Below are positions 9,461-17,630 of a stretch of DNA of 64,000 nt, piece after piece. Within the stretch, counting starts at the first letter, position 1, and every line of letters starts with the position of its first letter. The position numbers were made by a program, and so were the translations under genes. Where the stretch lies: contig NZ_CP018787.1 of NCBI RefSeq assembly GCF_002127965.1, positions 124,001-188,000 on the forward strand, read 5' to 3'. This DNA is from Oxalobacter formigenes (lineage in GTDB: Bacteria; Pseudomonadota; Gammaproteobacteria; Burkholderiales; Burkholderiaceae_D). The notes under the pieces were generated by a model. The model worked only from the letters and a program-made list of their open reading frames with translations. It made no database searches and was not told the DNA's origin.

Positions 9461-10354
9461 ATGAACATGTCGAAATCTTTTTTACATAATTGTCCGGCTC
9501 CGGCCAAACTCAATCTTTTTTTACACGTTACCGGTCAACGGCCAGACGGTTACCACCTGCTGCAAAGCGTCTTCCAGTTGATTGACCTGTGCGACATCCT
9601 CCATTTCGATCGTCGCGATGACAGTCAAATCAGACGTCTGACCGATAACGACCAGATACGTGAAGAAGACGATCTGGTGATACGCGCGGCAAAACTGCTT
9701 CAAAAGGCCGCCAGTAATAAAAAAAACGGATTTCTTCCCGGCGTCGATATCCGGATTGAAAAAAACATTCCCATGGGTGGCGGACTGGGTGGAGGTTCCT
9801 CCGACGCAGCGACGACCCTGCTTGTTTTGAACCGGCTCTGGAATTGCAATTTCAGCCGGGAAGAACTGATGGCATTAGGAGTCCAATTGGGTGCCGATGT
9901 ACCCTTTTTCATTTTCGGTGAAAACGCCTACGCCGAAGGCATCGGAGAAAAATTGACACCGGCAGCGACACACGACGGATATTTCGTTGTCATCAAACCA
10001 CCCGTTTCCGTTCCGACAGCGGCGATATTTCGCTCCAAAGAATTGACAAGAAACACGGAACCCATCAAAATAGCGAACTTTCCCGGTATCTATAAAAATT
10101 TACCCGATTTCGGTAAAAATGATTTGCAAGCAGTCGCAATCAGACTTTTTCCGGAAATCGCAACGGCTCTCGATACATTGGGCCGGTATGGAAAAGCCCG
10201 AATGACCGGGTCCGGAGCATGTGTTTTTGCCCGATTCGGAAATAAAACGGAAGCTGAAGAAGTGGCCGCCAGCCTTTCCCGAAAATGGGAAGTCTGGACA
10301 GCCAAAAGTTTGCAAAATCATCCACTTGAAGCTTTGTTCGGCAGTAAAAGTTGA
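9461..10354 (+). CDS. ispE: IspE, CDP-ME kinase
   Basis: 297 residues. 4-diphosphocytidyl-2-C-methyl-D-erythritol kinase of the MEP isoprenoid pathway, a GHMP kinase. The substrate-binding start PAPAKLNLFLHV (12-23) and the ATP loop PMGGGLGGGSSDAAT (104-118) are intact, as are GADVPFF and the C-terminal MTGSGACVFARF. It lies between lolB and tRNA-Gln, in the usual betaproteobacterial order. A second ATG two codons in (MSKSFL) is an alternative start. Confidence 0.95.
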   Translation: MNMSKSFLHNCPAPAKLNLFLHVTGQRPDGYHLLQSVFQLIDLCDILHFDRRDDSQIRRLTDNDQIREEDDLVIRAAKLLQKAASNKKNGFLPGVDIRIEKNIPMGGGLGGGSSDAATTLLVLNRLWNCNFSREELMALGVQLGADVPFFIFGENAYAEGIGEKLTPAATHDGYFVVIKPPVSVPTAAIFRSKELTRNTEPIKIANFPGIYKNLPDFGKNDLQAVAIRLFPEIATALDTLGRYGKARMTGSGACVFARFGNKTEAEEVAASLSRKWEVWTAKSLQNHPLEALFGSKS

Positions 10355-10359
10355 TGATA

Positions 10360-10386
10360 TCGTTTTTTCCGGCGCTCGGTTATAAT
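10360..10386 (+). promoter_or_regulatory. Promoter of tRNA-Gln(TTG)-prs
   Basis: A perfect -10 box TATAAT (10381-10386) lies 21 bases before the mature tRNA. The -35 zone has no TTGACA match but carries TCG followed by six T and C (10360-10369). The same T-rich element occurs at the same distance, 21 bases from its TATAAT, before the second tRNA-Gln, which supports a functional and duplicated promoter. Confidence 0.6.
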
Positions 10387-10407
10387 ACCGTGCACTGGAA
10401 ATTCAGC

Positions 10408-10484
10408 AGGGGAATCGCCAAGCTGGTTAAGGCACAGGGTTTTGATCCCTGCATGCGAAGGTTCGAATCCTTCTTCCCCTGCCA
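10408..10484 (+). tRNA. tRNA-Gln (anticodon TTG)
   Basis: 77 bases including an encoded CCA. The cloverleaf closes: acceptor AGGGGAA with TTCCCCT, D arm GCC...GGC, anticodon stem CAGGG/CCCTG with loop TTTTGAT, and T arm GAAGG/CCTTC with loop TTCGAAT. The anticodon TTG reads CAA. It is followed by prs 117 bp downstream, and 71 of its 77 bases match the tRNA-Gln at 12450. Confidence 0.97.
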
Positions 10485-10601
10485 CTCCTTTTGCAACGCC
10501 CGCCGCCAGGCGTGCAGCACTGATTGTCGGCAAGTACACAACGGGATGCGTTACACCTTATGTGACTTTTAACCCAGTAACGAGAATGTCGCAGAAAACT
10601 C

Positions 10602-11561
10602 ATGTCCGACAATAATTTAATGATCTTCACTGGCAACGCCAATCCGGCTTTGGCCGCCCAGGTTGCCAGCAAACTCGGTATCCCTCTTGGCAGGGCTTTC
10701 GTTTCCAAATTCTCCGATGGCGAAACCACTGTCGAAATCAATGAAAACGTTCGCGGCAAGGATGTCTTCGTCATCCAGTCCACCTGCGCTCCCACCAACG
10801 ATAACCTCATGGAAATCGTTTTGATGGTCGATGCCTTGAAACGCGCTTCTGCCGAACGCATTACCGCCTGTATCCCTTATTTCGGCTACGCCCGTCAGGA
10901 CCGCCGCCCGCGTTCCACCCGCGTCGCCATCTCGGCCAGGGTCATCGCCAACATTCTTGAACACATCGGTGTTGACCGTGTGCTGATCATGGACGTCCAT
11001 GCCGACCAGATCCAGGGATTCTTCGATATCCCGGTCGACAATATTTACGCATCCCCTATCCTTTTGAAAGACCTGCAAAAGAAAAATTACAAGGATTTGC
11101 TCGTCGTTTCTCCCGATATCGGCGGTGTCGTTCGCGCCCGGGCGCTGGCGAAACATCTGGATTGCGACCTGTCGATTATCGACAAACGCCGTCCCCGTCC
11201 GAATGTTTCCGAAGTGATGAATATCATCGGGAACGTCGAAGGCAGAAACTGCGTGATTATGGATGACATGGTCGATACGGCCGGTACCCTGACACAAGCG
11301 GCTGAAGCCCTGAAAGAAAAGGGCGCCAAAATGGTTGTCGCCTACGCCACCCATCCTGTTCTGTCCGGCCCTGCCGTCAAACGCATTACCAGCTCTTCTC
11401 TTGACGAGCTCGTCGTAACCGATACGATTCCATTGTCGGATGCAGCGAAAGAATGCAAGAAAATCCGCCAGCTTTCCTGTGCCGAACTTCTTGCCGAAAC
11501 ATTGAAACGCATTAATTCCGGCAAATCCGTTATGTCTCTTTTTAACGAGGCTAATGTATAA
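10602..11561 (+). CDS. prs: Prs copy 1, ribose-phosphate pyrophosphokinase
   Basis: 319 residues. Makes PRPP from ribose-5-phosphate and ATP for purine, pyrimidine, histidine and tryptophan synthesis. Divalent-metal and ATP residues are in [10 protein letters not shown] (130-139), the flexible catalytic segment is KRRPRPN (195-201), and the PRPP-binding loop is [10 protein letters not shown] (221-230). Follows tRNA-Gln(TTG) by 117 bp, probably on the same transcript, and precedes rplY. A second, nearly identical prs lies 1 kb downstream. This copy ends [16 protein letters not shown], so the paralogues differ mainly at the C terminus. Because it lies directly upstream of rplY, it occupies the usual prs position. 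Confidence 0.96.
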   Translation: MSDNNLMIFTGNANPALAAQVASKLGIPLGRAFVSKFSDGETTVEINENVRGKDVFVIQSTCAPTNDNLMEIVLMVDALKRASAERITACIPYFGYARQDRRPRSTRVAISARVIANILEHIGVDRVLIMDVHADQIQGFFDIPVDNIYASPILLKDLQKKNYKDLLVVSPDIGGVVRARALAKHLDCDLSIIDKRRPRPNVSEVMNIIGNVEGRNCVIMDDMVDTAGTLTQAAEALKEKGAKMVVAYATHPVLSGPAVKRITSSSLDELVVTDTIPLSDAAKECKKIRQLSCAELLAETLKRINSGKSVMSLFNEANV

Positions 11562-11598
11562 TTGCGCCTTTTACCGGATTCGGTAAACCGTTTTCACC

Positions 11599-11624
11599 AA
11601 GCCTCTGGTCGCGGAGGCTTTTTT
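11599..11624 (+). terminator. Terminator between prs copy 1 and rplY
   Basis: Stem GCCTC (11601-11605) with GAGGC (11614-11618), an 8-base loop and a run of six T. The stem is only five pairs, so read-through into rplY is plausible. A further small hairpin (GAGGTT...AACCTC) follows just before the rplY ribosome binding site. Confidence 0.55.
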
Positions 11625-11665
11625 CAACTAGAGGTTTTCAACCTCGTTTTATTGGAGTTTTATAA

Positions 11666-12295
11666 ATGAAGATCATTGCATACACGAGAGCAGAGATAGG
11701 GTCCGGAGCGAGCCGCCGCCTGCGTGCTGCTGGTATGGCACCTGGCATTGTCTATGGTGGTAACAGCGAACCTCTCAACATCAAACTGGATCACAATGCC
11801 CTTTTCTACGCACTGAAAAGAGAAGCATTCCATTCCTCCATTCTCGATCTCGAAATCGATGGCAAGAATCAACAGGTTCTGTTACGTGATTTTCAGGTTC
11901 ATGCATATAAACCTGTCGTGCTGCACGTTGACTTCCAGCGTGTTGACGCCAACCAGAAGATCAACGTCAAGGTGCCTCTGCACTTCGTCAACGAAGACGC
12001 TTCTTCTGCCAAGAAATCGGGTGTTGTTCATCACGCTGTCACCGAACTGGAAATTTCCTGTCTGCCAGCCAATCTGCCAGCCTTCATCGAAGTCGATCTG
12101 GGCAATCTGGAAATCGGCCAGACCATTCATCTGGGCGACCTCAAACTGCCAGAAGGCGTTACGGCAATTTCCCATGACGAATCGATGCCGATCGTTACAG
12201 CTACCGCTGCAACCGAAACAGCCGAAGCCGCTGATGAAGATGCACCGGCAGCAGACGCTCCTGCAGCAGACGCTGAAGCAAAAGATAAAGAATAA
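11666..12295 (+). CDS. rplY: RplY/Ctc, 50S ribosomal protein L25 (long form)
   Basis: 209 residues. Binds 5S rRNA in the large subunit. The N-terminal L25 domain (about 1-95, with [20 protein letters not shown]) is followed by the TL5/Ctc-type C-terminal beta domain (about 100-180) and an acidic, alanine-rich tail (residues 180-209, repeated DAPAADA). The long Ctc form is normal in betaproteobacteria; E. coli L25 has only the first domain. GGAG lies 10 bases before the ATG. Here it is sandwiched between two tRNA-Gln/prs units instead of leading straight to pth. Confidence 0.94.
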   Translation: MKIIAYTRAEIGSGASRRLRAAGMAPGIVYGGNSEPLNIKLDHNALFYALKREAFHSSILDLEIDGKNQQVLLRDFQVHAYKPVVLHVDFQRVDANQKINVKVPLHFVNEDASSAKKSGVVHHAVTELEISCLPANLPAFIEVDLGNLEIGQTIHLGDLKLPEGVTAISHDESMPIVTATAATETAEAADEDAPAADAPAADAEAKDKE

Positions 12296-12305
12296 TTTAT
12301 CGAAA

Positions 12306-12338
12306 ACAAAAAACCTGCCTTTTCGGCAGGTTTTTTGT
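12306..12338 (+). terminator. Rho-independent terminator after rplY
   Basis: A strong hairpin AAACCTGCC / GGCAGGTTT with a 4-base loop, preceded by a run of A and followed by six T, 10 bases after the rplY stop. Confidence 0.9.
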
Positions 12339-12404
12339 TGGTTTTATCCAATACAATATCATGCTGATACGATAAAAAGGGCAACAAAATCCCTTTTAAA
12401 TATG

Positions 12405-12431
12405 TCGTTTTTTTCAATGGTCAGTTATAAT
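12405..12431 (+). promoter_or_regulatory. Promoter of tRNA-Gln(CTG)-prs copy 2
   Basis: Perfect -10 box TATAAT at 12426-12431, with TCG plus a run of seven T starting 21 bases upstream. It has the same architecture as the promoter at 10360, while the spacer bases have mostly diverged. Confidence 0.6.
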
Positions 12432-12449
12432 ATCGTTCTGTAGTTCAAC

Positions 12450-12526
12450 AGGGGAGTCGCCAAGCTGGTTAAGGCACTGGATTCTGATTCCAGCATGCGA
12501 AGGTTCGAATCCTTCTTCCCCTGCCA
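12450..12526 (+). tRNA. tRNA-Gln (anticodon CTG)
   Basis: 77 bases with encoded CCA. Anticodon stem CTGGA/TCCAG with loop TTCTGAT gives anticodon CTG, reading CAG. D arm, T arm and variable region are identical to the tRNA at 10408. The six differences are one acceptor base (A7 to G, still pairing as G-T), four paired anticodon-stem bases and the first anticodon base. Confidence 0.97.
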
Positions 12527-12562
12527 TCACTTTCAAAGCACCCAACAGGCGTGCAAAAAATC

Positions 12563-13531
12563 ATGTCCGACAATAACTTAATGATCTTCACTGGCAACGC
12601 CAATCCGGCTTTGGCTGCCAAGGTTGCCAGCAAACTCGGCCTTCCTCTCGGTAAAGCATTCGTTTCCAAATTCTCTGACGGCGAAACCACTGTCGAAATC
12701 AATGAAAACGTTCGCGGCAAGGATGTCTTTGTCATCCAGTCCACCTGCGCTCCCACCAACGATAACCTCATGGAAATCGTTTTGATGGTCGATGCCTTGA
12801 AACGCGCTTCTGCCGAACGCATTACCGCCTGTATCCCTTATTTCGGCTACGCCCGTCAGGATCGCCGCCCGCGTTCCACCCGCGTCGCCATCTCGGCCAG
12901 AGTGATTGCCAACATCCTGGAAAATATCGGTGTTGACCGTGTACTGATCATGGACGTCCACGCCGACCAGATCCAGGGATTCTTCGATATCCCGGTCGAC
13001 AACATCTATGCTGCGCCATTGTTATTGAATGACCTCCGCAAAAAGAACTACAAGGATTTGCAGGTCGTTTCCCCTGACATCGGCGGTGTCGTTCGTGCCC
13101 GGGCGCTGGCAGAACATCTGGGATGTGAATTGTCGATTATCGACAAACGCCGTCCCCGTCCGAATGTTTCCGAAGTGATGAATATCATCGGGAACGTCGA
13201 AGGCAGAAACTGCGTGATTATGGATGACATGGTCGATACGGCCGGTACCCTGACGCAAGCGGCTGAAGCCTTGAAAGAACGCGGTGCAAAAATGGTCGTC
13301 GCCTACGCCACCCATCCTGTTTTGTCCGGCCCTGCCGTCAAACGCATTACCAGTTCCTCTCTTGACGAGCTCGTCGTAACCGATACGATTCCATTGTCGG
13401 ACGCAGCGAAAGAATGCAGCAAGATTCGCCAGCTTTCCTGTGCCGAACTTCTTGCCGAAACATTGAAACGCATCAATACGGGCGATTCGGTCATGTCCCT
13501 GTTAAAAGGCATGTACGATTCCGATCACTGA
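12563..13531 (+). CDS. prs: Prs copy 2, ribose-phosphate pyrophosphokinase
   Basis: 322 residues from ATG 12563; a GTG 12 bases upstream is in frame but less likely because the paralogue starts at the equivalent MSDNN. Active-site motifs are all intact ([27 protein letters not shown]), so it should be functional. It starts only 36 bases after tRNA-Gln(CTG) and must share its transcript. Differences from copy 1 cluster around residues 20-33, 117-124, 150-167, 183-190 and the C terminus ([19 protein letters not shown]). A strong terminator follows. Confidence 0.95.
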   Translation: MSDNNLMIFTGNANPALAAKVASKLGLPLGKAFVSKFSDGETTVEINENVRGKDVFVIQSTCAPTNDNLMEIVLMVDALKRASAERITACIPYFGYARQDRRPRSTRVAISARVIANILENIGVDRVLIMDVHADQIQGFFDIPVDNIYAAPLLLNDLRKKNYKDLQVVSPDIGGVVRARALAEHLGCELSIIDKRRPRPNVSEVMNIIGNVEGRNCVIMDDMVDTAGTLTQAAEALKERGAKMVVAYATHPVLSGPAVKRITSSSLDELVVTDTIPLSDAAKECSKIRQLSCAELLAETLKRINTGDSVMSLLKGMYDSDH

Positions 13532-13544
13532 TCGATTGCATTGA

Positions 13545-13583
13545 CAAAAAAACCGCTCATTTCATAATTGAGCGGTTTTTTTA
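13545..13583. terminator. Bidirectional terminator between prs copy 2 and pth
   Basis: Inverted repeat CCGCTCA / TGAGCGG flanked by a run of A on the left and T on the right, lying between two converging genes. It can work on both strands. Confidence 0.88.
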
Positions 13584-13596
13584 TTTTCAGAACAGA

Positions 13597-14184
13597 TCAG
13601 CGATTCGTATGCAAATCCTTCATTGCCTTGTCGAACTGCCCATCGCACAGCAAAGGGATGATCTGCATGCCATGCCCGATAGCCTCATTGATCAGGTTCT
13701 GGTCTTCATGCCGGGGACGCTGAAGCACGTAATCGATGACGGGAGACTTCAGATTCTGGTTTCTGGGATGACCCACTCCGATACGCAAACGCCAGTAATC
13801 CTGTCCGCCCAATGCTGAAGTGATGTCTTTCAGGCCGTTATGCCCGGCACTCGAGCCTCCCCGTTTCAGTTTTGCCAGTCCCGGATTGATGTCCAGATCG
13901 TCATGAACCACCAGAATGTCTTCAGGTGCTATCTTGAAGAAACGAGCCAATGCTCCGACCGCCTGACCGGAACGGTTCATGAATGTCTGCGGCTTCAGCA
14001 ACCAGACATCGTTGCCGTTTATTTTCGTTTTTGCGACAAAGGCCGAAAACCGGGCTTCCTTTTGCCAGCGTCCGCCCTGACTGGCGTTCTCAAGATTGTC
14101 TACGAACCAGAAACCTGCATTATGCCGGGTCTGTTCATACTCTGGACCGGGATTGCCCAGCCCGACAATAAGCCGAATACTCAT
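13597..14184 (-). CDS. pth: Pth, peptidyl-tRNA hydrolase
   Basis: 195 residues. Releases peptides from prematurely dissociated peptidyl-tRNA. The catalytic His21 lies in TRHNAGFWFVD, with the GLGNPGPEYEQ start (8-18) and the VVHDDLDINPG motif that supplies the essential Asp. The rplY-pth neighbourhood is conserved in bacteria. Here pth is on the opposite strand and separated from rplY by the second tRNA-Gln/prs unit. Confidence 0.95.
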   Translation of the reverse strand: MSIRLIVGLGNPGPEYEQTRHNAGFWFVDNLENASQGGRWQKEARFSAFVAKTKINGNDVWLLKPQTFMNRSGQAVGALARFFKIAPEDILVVHDDLDINPGLAKLKRGGSSAGHNGLKDITSALGGQDYWRLRIGVGHPRNQNLKSPVIDYVLQRPRHEDQNLINEAIGHGMQIIPLLCDGQFDKAMKDLHTNR

Positions 14185-14223
14185 AATAGAAAAAATCGGG
14201 AATAGTAAAAATTGGAATAAAAA

Positions 14224-14535
14224 TCAGTTGGCGCGTTGCTGGACAAGAATCCAGGGCCTGACCACAACAGCCCATAAACTGGCGTCCGTTTCGGACCAGA
14301 TTTGTGCCTGCCCGTCAGTTACCCGCTCGATCTGTTTATTTTCCAGCATGTCCGAAATGGCCTTTGCATCATCGTTAGCCATCAGAGTGGCCACCTGAAT
14401 CATATCGACGGAATCGTCCACTGATATGATTCGACCCGCGGCGAAAAAACGTTCCAGTTCTTTCCATGGGATTTGGGCTGTTTCCAGATTGATTTTGGCG
14501 TACAGCACTTCATCTTTTTCAGGATTGCTTGTCAT
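14224..14535 (-). CDS. DUF2288 family protein
   Basis: 103 residues, cytoplasmic, no signal or membrane segment. The conserved pattern (LYAKINLETAQIPWKELERF, then FAAGRIISVD, and a C-terminal SLWAVVVRPWILVQ) matches DUF2288, a small proteobacterial family of unknown function. It lies between slyX and pth in the same direction, with short gaps, and may be co-transcribed with them. Confidence 0.75.
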   Translation of the reverse strand: MTSNPEKDEVLYAKINLETAQIPWKELERFFAAGRIISVDDSVDMIQVATLMANDDAKAISDMLENKQIERVTDGQAQIWSETDASLWAVVVRPWILVQQRAN

Positions 14536-14550
14536 AAGAATTCAGGTCAA

Positions 14551-14757
14551 TTAGTAATGGGGCGGTCTTTCATTGATCGTTCTGTCGTTTTCCAGCTCGA
14601 TGATCCGTTTCGCCATATCTTTCAGAACAGCTTCCAGCTGGTCGATTTTGACCTGCTGCTGATAAACCAGCTTGTTCAATTCATCGATCATGTCTTCCTG
14701 ATGGCTGATTCTGATCTCGAGATCGACGAAGCGTTCTTCCATTTTTGCAGTTTCCAT
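14551..14757 (-). CDS. slyX: SlyX family coiled-coil protein
   Basis: 68 residues. One predicted coiled coil runs over most of the length (heptad-like VDLEIRISHQEDMIDELN and VYQQQVKIDQLEAVLKDM), ending in the family's RPPHY motif. SlyX has no established function. It is downstream of the helicase gene on the minus strand, 15 bp from the DUF2288 gene. Confidence 0.85.
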   Translation of the reverse strand: METAKMEERFVDLEIRISHQEDMIDELNKLVYQQQVKIDQLEAVLKDMAKRIIELENDRTINERPPHY

Positions 14758-14792
14758 AAAGTTTTGGAATAAAAATCGGATAATGTTCCAGT

Positions 14793-16850
14793 TTATGCCG
14801 CTTTTGGTTTTTGTAACAGGGCTTTCAAATTGGCCAGCCGGTCTTTAGGGGTAATAATTTCATCTTCTTTCGGAGGCGCGTCGCCTTCATCCAGCTTCAT
14901 CTCTTCGATAAATCGCGACGGCTCACACTGCACGATTTCGCGTCCCCGCTTGCGTTTTTTGCACCATGAAATATGAAGCGTCCGTTGCGCACGGGTAATG
15001 CCGACATACATCAGTCGACGCTCTTCCTGTATCCGTGTCGCCAGCTGTTCGGCTGGCGTATCCGGATCACCCAGATGAGGCAGGATGCCTTCTTCCACAC
15101 CGACCAGAAATACATGAGGAAATTCGAGACCCTTTGCCGCATGCAAAGTGGATAAATGAACGGCATCCGGTTCCTGATCCCGGCCTTCGAGCATCGTCAT
15201 CAAGGCGACCATCTGGGTCAGTTCAAGCAGGTTTTTCTCCGGTCCGTCTTCATGTTTGCCACCCTTGCTTTTATCTTTGAGCCAGTTGGTGAATTCAAGC
15301 ACGTTCTGCCATTTCGTCTTGGCTGTCCGTTCATCGAAATTGTCGTACAGATAGGCTTCATAAGCAATTTCATGCATCAGCTCATCGAGGAGGGCTGCTG
15401 CATTCTCGCCTTTTCCGGACGCTCCCGGACGGCTCGCCCGTTCCTCGATCTGGTTAATGAAATCACAGAACTCCCGTAAAGGCGTCAACTGCCTTGGCGC
15501 AAGCTTGGCTTCGATCCCGCCCTTGAAAACCGCTTCGAAAAGGGAACACTGCCATTGACCGGCGAATGCCCCAAGCGTTTCCAGCGTCGATTGTCCGACA
15601 CCTCGTCTTGGTGTCGTCACTGCACGGATGAAAGCCGGATCGTCATCCAGATTGGCGATCAGGCGCAGATAGCTGATGATATCCCGAATTTCAGAGCGTG
15701 CGAAAAAACTCTGGCCGCCGGAGATGGTATAGGGAATATTGTCCCTTCTCAAAGCCGTTTCGAAAATACGGGCCTGATAATTGCCCCGGTAAAGAATGGC
15801 ATAGTCGGAAAATTTGGCATGGCGTTCAAACTTGTGTGCAGACAGCTGCATGACGATCTGCTCCGCTTCCTGTTCGTCATCCGGCATACTGGACACTTCA
15901 ACGGGCTCGCCGAGTCCATGTTCCGACCACAAGGTCTTTTCGAAAAGTTTCGGATTGTTTTTGATGACCGCATTGGCTGCCTGTAAAATGCGTGTCGACG
16001 AGCGGTAATTCTGTTCAAGCCGGATGATTTTCAAGTCGCTGAAGTCATCCTGCAAGGTCTTCAGATTTTCTATCGTGGCACCGCGCCACGCATAAATCGC
16101 CTGATCGTCATCGCCCACTGCGGTAAACATCGGTTTCTTCCCTGCGCCCGTCACCAGAAGCTTCACAAGTTCGTACTGGCAGGTGTTGGTATCCTGATAT
16201 TCATCGACGAGCAGATAACGCAATCTTCTTTGCCATTTTTCGCGTACCTTGTCATTCGAGCGGAACAGCTCGACCGGCAAACGGATCAGGTCGTCGAAAT
16301 CGACTGCCTGATAAGCGGATAGCGTCGCCATGTAATTCTGGTAAATCCGTGCAGCCTGAGCCTCTTCGTCATCGACGGCGTTTTTCAGGGCGACAACCGG
16401 ATCGACCATCCCGTTTTTCCAGAGCGAGATAACACCCTGAATCCTGCGGATAGTCTGTTTGTCGGTCGTTACCGCCAGATCCTGAACCAGAGAAAAACAG
16501 TCGTCACTGTCGAGAATGGAAAAACGGTCTTTCAGGTTCAGCTCTGCCGCTTCCTGCCGCAATATTTTCACGCCAAGAGAATGGAAAGTCGAAATCGTCA
16601 GTTGCGACGCCTGTTTCGGTTCGGTCAGCAACTTCGATATACGTTCCTGCATTTCTGCAGCGGCCTTGTTGGTGAAGGTCAGGGCAGCAATATTTTTCGC
16701 TTCATAAACGCCACTGTCGATCAGATGGGCGATTTTCTGGGTAATGACACGTGTTTTTCCCGAACCGGCTCCGGCCAGTACGAGACATGGGCCATCCATA
16801 TAAGTCACCGCATCATGCTGCTGGGCATTCAACCTGGCTGGCGCATTCAT
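14793..16850 (-). CDS. rep: Rep/UvrD-type superfamily 1 DNA helicase
   Basis: 685 residues from ATG 16850; a TTG four codons upstream is possible. 3'-5' ATP-dependent DNA unwinding in replication restart and repair. Motif Q/I is visible at the N terminus (LNAQQHDAV, then AGAGSGKTRVIT, about residues 27-38), motif Ia TFTNKAAAEM, motif II DEYQDTN, motif III GDDDQAIYAWRGA, motif IV LEQNYRSS, motif V STLHAAKGLEF and motif VI EERRLMYVGITRAQ. Length and the DPEKNLLE-type 2B region favour Rep over UvrD, but UvrD is not excluded. Confidence 0.85.
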   Translation of the reverse strand: MNAPARLNAQQHDAVTYMDGPCLVLAGAGSGKTRVITQKIAHLIDSGVYEAKNIAALTFTNKAAAEMQERISKLLTEPKQASQLTISTFHSLGVKILRQEAAELNLKDRFSILDSDDCFSLVQDLAVTTDKQTIRRIQGVISLWKNGMVDPVVALKNAVDDEEAQAARIYQNYMATLSAYQAVDFDDLIRLPVELFRSNDKVREKWQRRLRYLLVDEYQDTNTCQYELVKLLVTGAGKKPMFTAVGDDDQAIYAWRGATIENLKTLQDDFSDLKIIRLEQNYRSSTRILQAANAVIKNNPKLFEKTLWSEHGLGEPVEVSSMPDDEQEAEQIVMQLSAHKFERHAKFSDYAILYRGNYQARIFETALRRDNIPYTISGGQSFFARSEIRDIISYLRLIANLDDDPAFIRAVTTPRRGVGQSTLETLGAFAGQWQCSLFEAVFKGGIEAKLAPRQLTPLREFCDFINQIEERASRPGASGKGENAAALLDELMHEIAYEAYLYDNFDERTAKTKWQNVLEFTNWLKDKSKGGKHEDGPEKNLLELTQMVALMTMLEGRDQEPDAVHLSTLHAAKGLEFPHVFLVGVEEGILPHLGDPDTPAEQLATRIQEERRLMYVGITRAQRTLHISWCKKRKRGREIVQCEPSRFIEEMKLDEGDAPPKEDEIITPKDRLANLKALLQKPKAA

Positions 16851-16963
16851 TGATTTATCCAAACGTTTTCATAAACAATAGAGGGGTGCCATTATAGCAG
16901 CGGACAAGAGAACCATCTCCCCCCGGTTCGGGTTAAACTGTAAACTTATGCGATTTGATAACA

Positions 16964-16992
16964 CTTGCAAATGGGAAAACAAACCCCATATT
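16964..16992 (+). promoter_or_regulatory. Sigma-32 heat-shock promoter of hslVU
   Basis: The -35 element CTTGCAA (16964-16970) and -10 element CCCCATATT (16984-16992) are 13 bases apart, matching the RpoH consensus CTTGAAA-N13-15-CCCCATNT except at one -35 position. It lies 60 bp before the hslV start and no competing sigma-70 box is as good. HslVU is a classical heat-shock protease, so placement and function agree. Confidence 0.9.
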
Positions 16993-17052
16993 CTGCAGAA
17001 TGAACGCTAGGGAAATTATTCAGCTGTCCGATTAATCATCACAGGAATCCAA

Positions 17053-17589
17053 ATGGAACAATTTCACGGGACAACCATCGTATCAGTCCGGCGCGGCAGT
17101 ACCGTCGCACTGGGTGGAGACGGTCAGGTCACACTCGGCAATATCGTTATCAAGGGAACCGCAAGAAAAGTCCGCAAACTGTATAACGGGCGCGTTCTCG
17201 CCGGTTTTGCAGGCGGAACCGCCGATGCCTTTACCCTGATCGAACGTTTTGAAGCCAAACTCGAAAAACATCAGGGCAACCTGCTCCGTTCGTCCGTCGA
17301 ACTGGCAAAAGACTGGAGAACAGATCGCATGCTTCGCCGTCTGGAAGCCATGCTGCTGGTTGCCGACAGGGAATCCACGCTTGTCATTACCGGCAATGGC
17401 GATGTACTGGAACCCGAAGAAGGTGTCGGAGCCATCGGTTCCGGCGGAGCCTATGCCCAATCCGCTGCACTGGCTCTCGTACGCAACACCGATTTGCCTC
17501 CGGCTGAAATCATCAGCAAGGCACTCGGCATCGCAGGCGACCTGTGCATCTATACCAATCAGGCGCACATCATTGAAACACTGGATTAA
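17053..17589 (+). CDS. hslV: HslV (ClpQ), peptidase subunit of HslUV
   Basis: 178 residues. Proteasome-like threonine protease chamber that works with the HslU unfoldase. The N-terminal nucleophile Thr7 (in [12 protein letters not shown]) is exposed by removing a short MEQFHG propeptide, the betaproteobacterial arrangement; in E. coli only Met is removed. [10 protein letters not shown] and the [14 protein letters not shown] segment are typical. Preceded by a sigma-32 promoter and followed 41 bp later by hslU. Confidence 0.96.
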   Translation: MEQFHGTTIVSVRRGSTVALGGDGQVTLGNIVIKGTARKVRKLYNGRVLAGFAGGTADAFTLIERFEAKLEKHQGNLLRSSVELAKDWRTDRMLRRLEAMLLVADRESTLVITGNGDVLEPEEGVGAIGSGGAYAQSAALALVRNTDLPPAEIISKALGIAGDLCIYTNQAHIIETLD

Positions 17590-17630
17590 TCCCGCTTTTC
17601 AGAAATTATTTTTTCCGCAGAAAACAAATC

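Noticed and set aside
12563-13531. Second prs as an assembly duplication artefact
   Set aside because: The copies differ at many silent sites and at the C terminus, their leaders and tRNAs differ, and the flanks are unique, so it is a real duplication.
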